12,500 nt of DNA from Anaeromyces robustus (lineage: Eukaryota; Neocallimastigomycota; Neocallimastigomycetes; Neocallimastigales; Neocallimastigaceae): assembly GCA_002104895.1 (NCBI GenBank), contig MCFG01000424.1, positions 25,001 through 37,500 of the forward strand. Direction: 5' to 3'. Below the pieces are notes generated by a model. The model saw only the letters and a program-made list of their open reading frames with translations, made no database searches and was not told the DNA's origin. This document shows positions 8,399 to 12,500 of the stretch, in pieces (the stretch's first letter is position 1; each line of letters begins with the position of its first letter). Made by a program: the position numbers and the translations under genes.

Positions 8399-9125
8399 AT
8401 ACTGGAACCGAAAAAAGAGGAAAAAGAATTAAATATACCGCATTATGCCATGCCGACAACATCTCAAGTTAAAAAATGTGTTAATGGAGATCGTATTGAT
8501 GTAATTATTGAATATATATATATATAGATACATATGAATTATATTAACATAAAAAAAAGAAAAGAAAAGAAAGAAAGAAAAAGGATTTATTTCATAATTT
8601 GTCAATCATTAAAAAATAAATTATATTAATTGGGATAAATATGTTAAAATATTTTTCATTTATTATTATTTTATTTTTCTCATTCTTTTTAATAGATGTC
8701 AAAAGTAGCAAGAAAACATAGTGAATTTACTAAAAAATTAAGAGGTTAATATAATTATAAAATTATATATATATATATTATTATTAAACTGAATATAAAA
8801 AACATCTTCTATATTAAAATAATGATAATTAAAAAAAGAAAAAAGAAAAAGAATATATACAATTTTATATATATATATATATTTAATAAGTAAATTAAAA
8901 TTTTAAAAACAATAATTCTGTATTTATCATCGATTAACCTCTATTTTTTTTTATTTTTTTATTGTTATTATATAATTTATATTATTTTTAATATTAATTA
9001 AAATATTATAAAAAAAAGAAACGTCAATTCCTGTTGATGAAAATAAATTAAATAAATCTGAAGAAATTAAACCTAAAAAGGAAGAAAATAAAATAAAAAC
9101 CATTGAAGTAAATCAAAGATCATAA
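7608..9125 (+). CDS. SPATA4-like CH-domain (CH_2 / DUF1042) protein, four exons, 195 aa
   Basis: Proposed exons are 7608-7936, 8398-8500, 8696-8744 and 9019-9125 (588 nt). Residues 5-107 form the calponin-homology-like domain of the SPATA4/SPEF1 group: HWLQSLNL (11-18), KRDLADG (26-32), VAEIFNHYY (35-43), DNWNQLQKFFKK (63-74) and YTLLTNKK (103-110). The pattern fits SPATA4 better than SPEF1. These proteins associate with flagellar or ciliary microtubules, which fits a zoosporic organism. Exons 2-4 add a charged tail; IPHYAMPTTSQVKK (123-136) recalls the short conserved Ser/Thr-rich segment after the domain in SPATA4. The start is fixed by an in-frame TAA at 7581-7583 and by the domain beginning at once. 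All three junctions keep frame (phases 2, 0, 1). At 195 aa it is shorter than the roughly 300-aa animal proteins at both ends. Exon 1 is certain, exons 2 and 3 very likely, exon 4 likely. Confidence 0.88.
7937..8397 (+). other. SPATA4-like intron 1 (461 nt, phase 2)
   Basis: Donor GTAAAA follows AAT AAA AA; acceptor ATAAAAG precedes A ATA CTG GAA CCG. Without splicing the frame stops at once (TAA 7938-7940), so the unspliced reading is a bare CH domain of 110 aa. The intron contains a direct repeat (about 8062-8216) and a TA run before the acceptor. Confidence 0.82.
8062..8216 (+). repeat. Two-copy direct repeat inside the SPATA4-like intron 1
   Basis: A pyrimidine/TA unit of about 75-80 bp, beginning TATCTTTTTATATCTATAC, occurs at about 8062 and again at 8141. 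Both copies continue through a TTCTTTTC tract to TTATCTTATTTTATATATAA. The copies differ by small indels, so this is a local tandem duplication. Confidence 0.8.
8501..8695 (+). other. SPATA4-like intron 2 (195 nt, phase 0)
   Basis: Donor GTAATT follows CGT ATT GAT; acceptor AATAG precedes ATG TCA AAA GTA. Retention would add eight residues and then stop in the TA repeat. A TTAAC lies near 8534. Confidence 0.8.
8745..9018 (+). other. SPATA4-like intron 3 (274 nt, phase 1)
   Basis: Donor is the weaker GTTAAT after AGA G; acceptor AAAAAAAG precedes AA ACG TCA ATT CCT. TTAAC at 8934-8938 could be the branch site. The acceptor frame joins a 34-codon Lys/Glu-rich stretch without stops. If the intron is retained the protein ends Arg-Gly-stop (TAA 8747-8749). 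Confidence 0.7.
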
Positions 9126-10456
9126 TAACAACCACAATAATAACAATAACAATAACAATAATAATAATAATAATTATCAAAAATACTATATTAAAAAAAT
9201 ATTACCCCATTATAGAATATTATCAGTCAGTTTTTTTTTTTTCATAAAACTTAATTTAAAAAAACATTAATTTTTTTTTTTTCAATTCTAATTTATTTGC
9301 TTTTTAAACAAATACATAAATAAAACTGTTATAACATTTACAAAGTAAAACTATACTATTTTTATTAATAGTATGATAATATAAATCTATCTATATACTA
9401 GATATTATATATATAATCTTTTTTTTTTAATATTTATTTATCTATATATAATAATTTTTGAAATAATAATTAAATTTAGAAAAAAAAAAAAAACTAAAAT
9501 TAAAAAAATAATAAATAATTTAATTAATAAATGAAATAAATAAATTAATGAATAATAAATAAATAAATAAATAAATAAATATATGAAATAAATATATATA
9601 TGAAATAAATATATAAATGAATGAATATATAATTATATAAATAAATAATATGGTATTTTAAATTTTAAATTTGTATTTTTTTTTTTTAAAAAAAAAGATA
9701 AAGAGAAAAAAAAAACTAAATTTTTGGTGGCAAAAAGCAATAATTCCTTTTTAAGTAATTTCTTTAAAAAAAAAAAAAAAAAAAAAAACAAGTATTAAAT
9801 TAATTTTAAAATAAAAAAATTTTTAAAAAAAAAAAGTAAAATAATAATAATTAATATTTTTTACTCTATTCAATTGTAAAATATTATAGAAATTTTTCTA
9901 CAGAAGGAATTTATGTTTAAATAATAAAAGTTTTAACATTGAAAAAAAAAAGAAGTTATAATAAAAATCTTTATATTTTTAAATCGTAATTAATGCTATT
10001 ATTATTTAAATAAATATTAATTATTGTATTTTAAGATTTTTATTAGAATACTATAACTTTTTAAAATCTTTAAATATAAAGGTATTAAAATATTAAATAT
10101 ATGCTATGTTATATTTAATAATTCAAAATTTTTTTTTTAAAAAAAAAATGAAAAATTGTAAAATTGTAAAATAAAGTAAATTTTAAAAATTTTAATTATT
10201 ATTAAAAGAGTTACCAATAAGAAAAATAAAATACATAAACATATTTTTTTTTGGGAAGTGTGCAATGTATTTCGTAAATGTATCGCATTAAAATAACGTA
10301 TTATTTAAATGTACTATATTGTGGCTTATAAAATAAATAAATAAAAAATTTATTATATTATTAAAATCAATATTTTATTTATTATTGATTTATGAAACCA
10401 ATTTATTAGTGGTATCTTCTTTTTATTAATATTTCTTTTTTTTTTTTTTATTTAAC
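9126..10456. other. 3' region of the SPATA4-like gene and AT-rich spacer
   Basis: It starts with TAA/CAA triplets (9126-9178). AATAAA at 9318-9323 could serve as a polyadenylation signal. An ATACTATT/AATAGTAT hairpin lies at 9353-9374. Tetranucleotide runs fill about 9530-9650. A patch at 10250-10330 is slightly less AT-rich but has no gene. Otherwise homopolymers and short AT words. Confidence 0.6.
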
Positions 10457-10702
10457 TTATGAAATAAATAAAATATTAAGTGAAATTTAAAATTTATATT
10501 TATAATTCTTTAAATTATGATTATGAAATAAATAAAATATTAAGTGAAATTTAAAATTTATATTTATAATTCTTTAAATTATGAAATAAATAAAATATTA
10601 AGTGAAATTTAAAATTTATATTTATAATTCTTAAAATTATGAAATAAATAAAATATTAAGTGAAATTTAAAATTTATATTTATAATTCTTTAAATGATGA
10701 AA
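10457..10702. repeat. 58-bp tandem repeat, four copies plus a start of a fifth
   Basis: Units begin TTATGAAATAAATAAAATAT at 10457, 10521, 10579 and 10637; a diverged TGATGAAATAAG at 10695 starts a broken fifth. The period is 58 bp except for the first unit, which is 64 bp because six bases (TTATGA-like) are repeated at its end. The copies are otherwise almost identical, so the expansion is recent. Confidence 0.95.
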
Positions 10703-10749
10703 TAAGAAATGTTTTAATATACAAGTACTAGTATATAAACTCTCTTAAA

Positions 10750-10930
10750 AAATTTTTATATAAATGTGGCGTCAAAAAATATTTATATAAATTTAAAATA
10801 TGAAATGTGGCGTAAAGGACCTGTCAATGCAAAAAATTTCATGTACATTGCCGAAATGCTACACTCAGTTTTTTTTTGCATATTTTGTACAAAAAAAATG
10901 TCTTTTTTTTTTTTTTTTTTTTTTTTTTTG
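10750..10930 (+). ncRNA. Candidate small structured RNA before a T run
   Basis: AAATGTGGCGT occurs twice (10762-10772, 10803-10813), each preceded within 20 bases by TATATAAAT. Next, ATGCAAAAAA (10827-10836) pairs with TTTTTTGCAT (10872-10881). Inside it, TGTACATT (10842-10849) pairs with AATGcTACA (10855-10863, one bulged C) around the loop GCCGA. A palindrome TTTTGTACAAAA (10883-10894) and a T run from about 10902 follow. A nested stem ahead of a T run under a TATA-like box resembles a short Pol III unit, but no family is recognised. A short + frame from 10800 is also open, so a peptide or a repeat fragment is possible. Confidence 0.3.
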
Positions 10931-11062
10931 ATTTTAAAATAAATAAATAAAATCAATAAATAAATAAATAAATAATTATATATTTATATGTTATAATTAT
11001 ATAGGTATAATTTTATTTTTTTTTTTTACATCTTAATTTCAAAATGAATAAAAAAAATTTTA

Positions 11063-11092
11063 ATTAAACTTTTTATTTATAAAAAGTTTAAT
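11063..11092. repeat. 13-bp perfect hairpin, 4-nt loop
   Basis: ATTAAACTTTTTA (11063-11075), TTTA, then the exact reverse complement TAAAAAGTTTAAT (11080-11092). It is followed by a slightly richer stretch (11098-11145) without a gene. Confidence 0.85.
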
Positions 11093-11140
11093 ACATAATG
11101 CAGGACTAAAGTAGAACATGGTTGGTTATAAAATTCATAG

Positions 11141-11186
11141 ACACATACATATAATACATATAATACATATAATACATATAATACAT
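11141..11186. repeat. 10-bp tandem repeat ACATATAATA
   Basis: About four exact copies of a 10-bp unit between 11146 and 11185, then degenerating to ACATTTATACATTTAT. Confidence 0.85.
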
Positions 11187-11457
11187 TTATACATTTATAT
11201 ATAAAAGGCAATAAAAAGTATAAAAATAACCTACATATTTAATAATACTTTTTTTTTTATTTTTATAGAATTATTCTATGTAATATGTATTTACTATACA
11301 TAAAATATATTAATAAAAATCACTTTAAAGAATAAACAAACTTTTTTTTTTAATATCAATAATAATAATATATATATATATACAATATTATCAATAAACT
11401 TTTTTATACTTAATCATTGTAATATTTGATTATTTCATAACATTACAAAATGTTTTT

Positions 11458-11610
11458 TATTTATTTATATTTATTTATTTATTTATTTAAATATTTAAAT
11501 ATTAATTTATTTAAATATTAATTTTTATTTATATTTCTATTTATTTATTTATTTATTTATTTATCTATTTATCTATTTATTTATTTATTTTTTTATTTAT
11601 TTATTTTAAT
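11458..11610. repeat. (TTTA)n microsatellite
   Basis: Long runs of TTTA with a few TCTA variants, densest at 11537-11606. A second run lies at 11944-11980. Confidence 0.95.
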
Positions 11611-11612
11611 TT

Positions 11613-11790
11613 TTATCCACCATAAAAATTGATAGTAGTTTCTTTTTCTTTAATAATTTTTCCACCCCTATCTTATTCCAATTAATCTATACATTTTTGA
11701 TTTTTGATGTAATTTTATTTTTAAAAAAAAAAAATAGAACAATCATTAAAAAACTTTACAATGCTTTTTGTACTTGTACCTCTTATATTC
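11613..11790 (-). other. Weak candidate terminal exons on the minus strand
   Basis: On the minus strand 11671-11613 reads (x)RGGKIIKEKETTINFYGG and then TAA, directly after an AATAAG acceptor-like site. An upstream segment (about 11790-11760) ends GCATT followed by GTAAAG, a donor like those of ras. Joining them keeps a frame across an 88-nt intron (11759-11672). The composition is richer than the flanks. No family is recognised, the 5' part is not found, and the region is small, so this is only a hint of a gene that may extend past the window. Confidence 0.18.
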
Positions 11791-11825
<35 letters not shown>

Positions 11826-11945
11826 TTTATAATAACATAATTTTTAATCCCATTTTAATTTTTAATATTAAATATAATAATATTTTTTCGTTTATTTAAT
11901 TAATTATAATTTTTATATTTAATTATTTATTTATAATTTTGATAT

Positions 11946-11976
<31 letters not shown>

Positions 11977-12287
11977 TTTTTTCATTTATTTGTCAATTAT
12001 TTCTCATTCTTATATTATATTTTTGTCCTTGTATTTTTCTATTTTCCATTTTCCATTTTCAATTTTTCATTTTCTATTTTTCATTTTCCATTTTTAATAT
12101 TTATTATATATAATTATATATACAATTATATTAAATTTTTTTAAAAATAAACATTTTATAACATTATACAAAGATAAATAACATTTATAATAGAATTTAA
12201 TAAATTGTAATGATAACAATACTATTAAAAAATAATCTTTGGAGTAACACCATTTAAAAAAGATTCTTATTTTTTAATTTATTTAAA

Positions 12288-12323
<36 letters not shown>

Positions 12324-12500
12324 CATTTATATATAAAATATTTACATTATTATAATTTATTATAAAGTTATTATAAAATTATAAAAATTTTACTTTTATT
12401 ATCAAGAAAGTATTTTTAAAATATTTTATACAAATATTTTTTTATCATCATTATATCAACTATTTCATTATTTTATTTTATTTTTATAATGTTTTATATA
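11791..12500. other. AT-rich end of window without a supported gene
   Basis: It contains a TA run (11796-11820), a TTTA run (11944-11980), a degenerate ATTTTCC-type repeat (about 12029-12096) and a T run of about 30 (12291-12321). At 12235-12266 the minus strand reads ESFLNGVTPKIIF before a stop, too short to call. Confidence 0.6.

Noticed and set aside
1002-9125. Reassigned stop codons (TAA or TAG as Gln)
   Set aside because: Both genes end with TAA at the expected place and use CAA for Gln; every internal stop is removed by ordinary GT-AG splicing.
10457-10702. CRISPR-like repeat array
   Set aside because: The 58-bp units are directly adjacent with no unique spacers, and the genome is eukaryotic. 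It is a minisatellite.
12235-12266. Minus-strand peptide ESFLNGVTPKIIF as a terminal exon
   Set aside because: Only 13 codons between stops and no recognisable family; kept only as a note.
1-12500. Host could be Plasmodium or Dictyostelium, which are also AT-rich
   Set aside because: Plasmodium lacks a classical Ras. Dictyostelium lacks flagella and so should lack a SPATA4-type gene. The GGGG P-loop fits fungi. A flagellated gut fungus fits better, though this is not proven.

Overview
This is a eukaryotic nuclear window of extreme A+T bias (by eye well over 80% A/T, with long A or T runs and ATA/TAA/TTTA microsatellites). Two genes can be read with confidence, both on the + strand and both split by short AT-rich GT-AG introns. 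Genome style, a fungal-type Ras (P-loop GGGGVGKS) and a SPATA4-type flagellar CH-domain protein together point to a flagellated early-diverging fungus, most plausibly an anaerobic gut fungus (Neocallimastigomycota). This is inference from style and gene content, not from a database match.

Layout. 1-1001: AT-rich upstream and 5' leader of ras, with a 12-bp inverted repeat around a purine-rich spacer. 1002-2066: a five-exon ras gene (202 aa), whose third exon is only 5 nt long. 2067-4560: non-coding, homopolymers, TAA repeats, a polypurine tract and two perfect hairpins. 4570-5400: two relatively GC-rich islands that look like decayed coding sequence and/or structured RNA. 5400-5866: stop-ridden AT-rich sequence. 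5867-6832: a roughly 0.45-kb unit duplicated in tandem, plus a fragment. 6833-7607: upstream region of the second gene, with a perfect 34-bp palindrome. 7608-9125: four-exon SPATA4-like gene (195 aa). 9126-10456: 3' region and AT-rich spacer. 10457-10702: 58-bp tandem repeat. 10750-10930: a GC-raised island folding into a nested stem-loop in front of a T run. 10931-12500: microsatellites, with weak hints of minus-strand terminal exons near 11.6-11.8 kb.

The two genes do not form an operon and need not act together. Ras is a membrane-anchored signalling GTPase. The SPATA4-like protein is expected in the axoneme or along microtubules of the zoospore flagellum. The most interesting observation is the 5-nt ras exon: it is needed to keep frame through the switch II region, and skipping it gives a stop within six codons. 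No complete new system (toxin, defence locus, transposon with a gene) could be supported.
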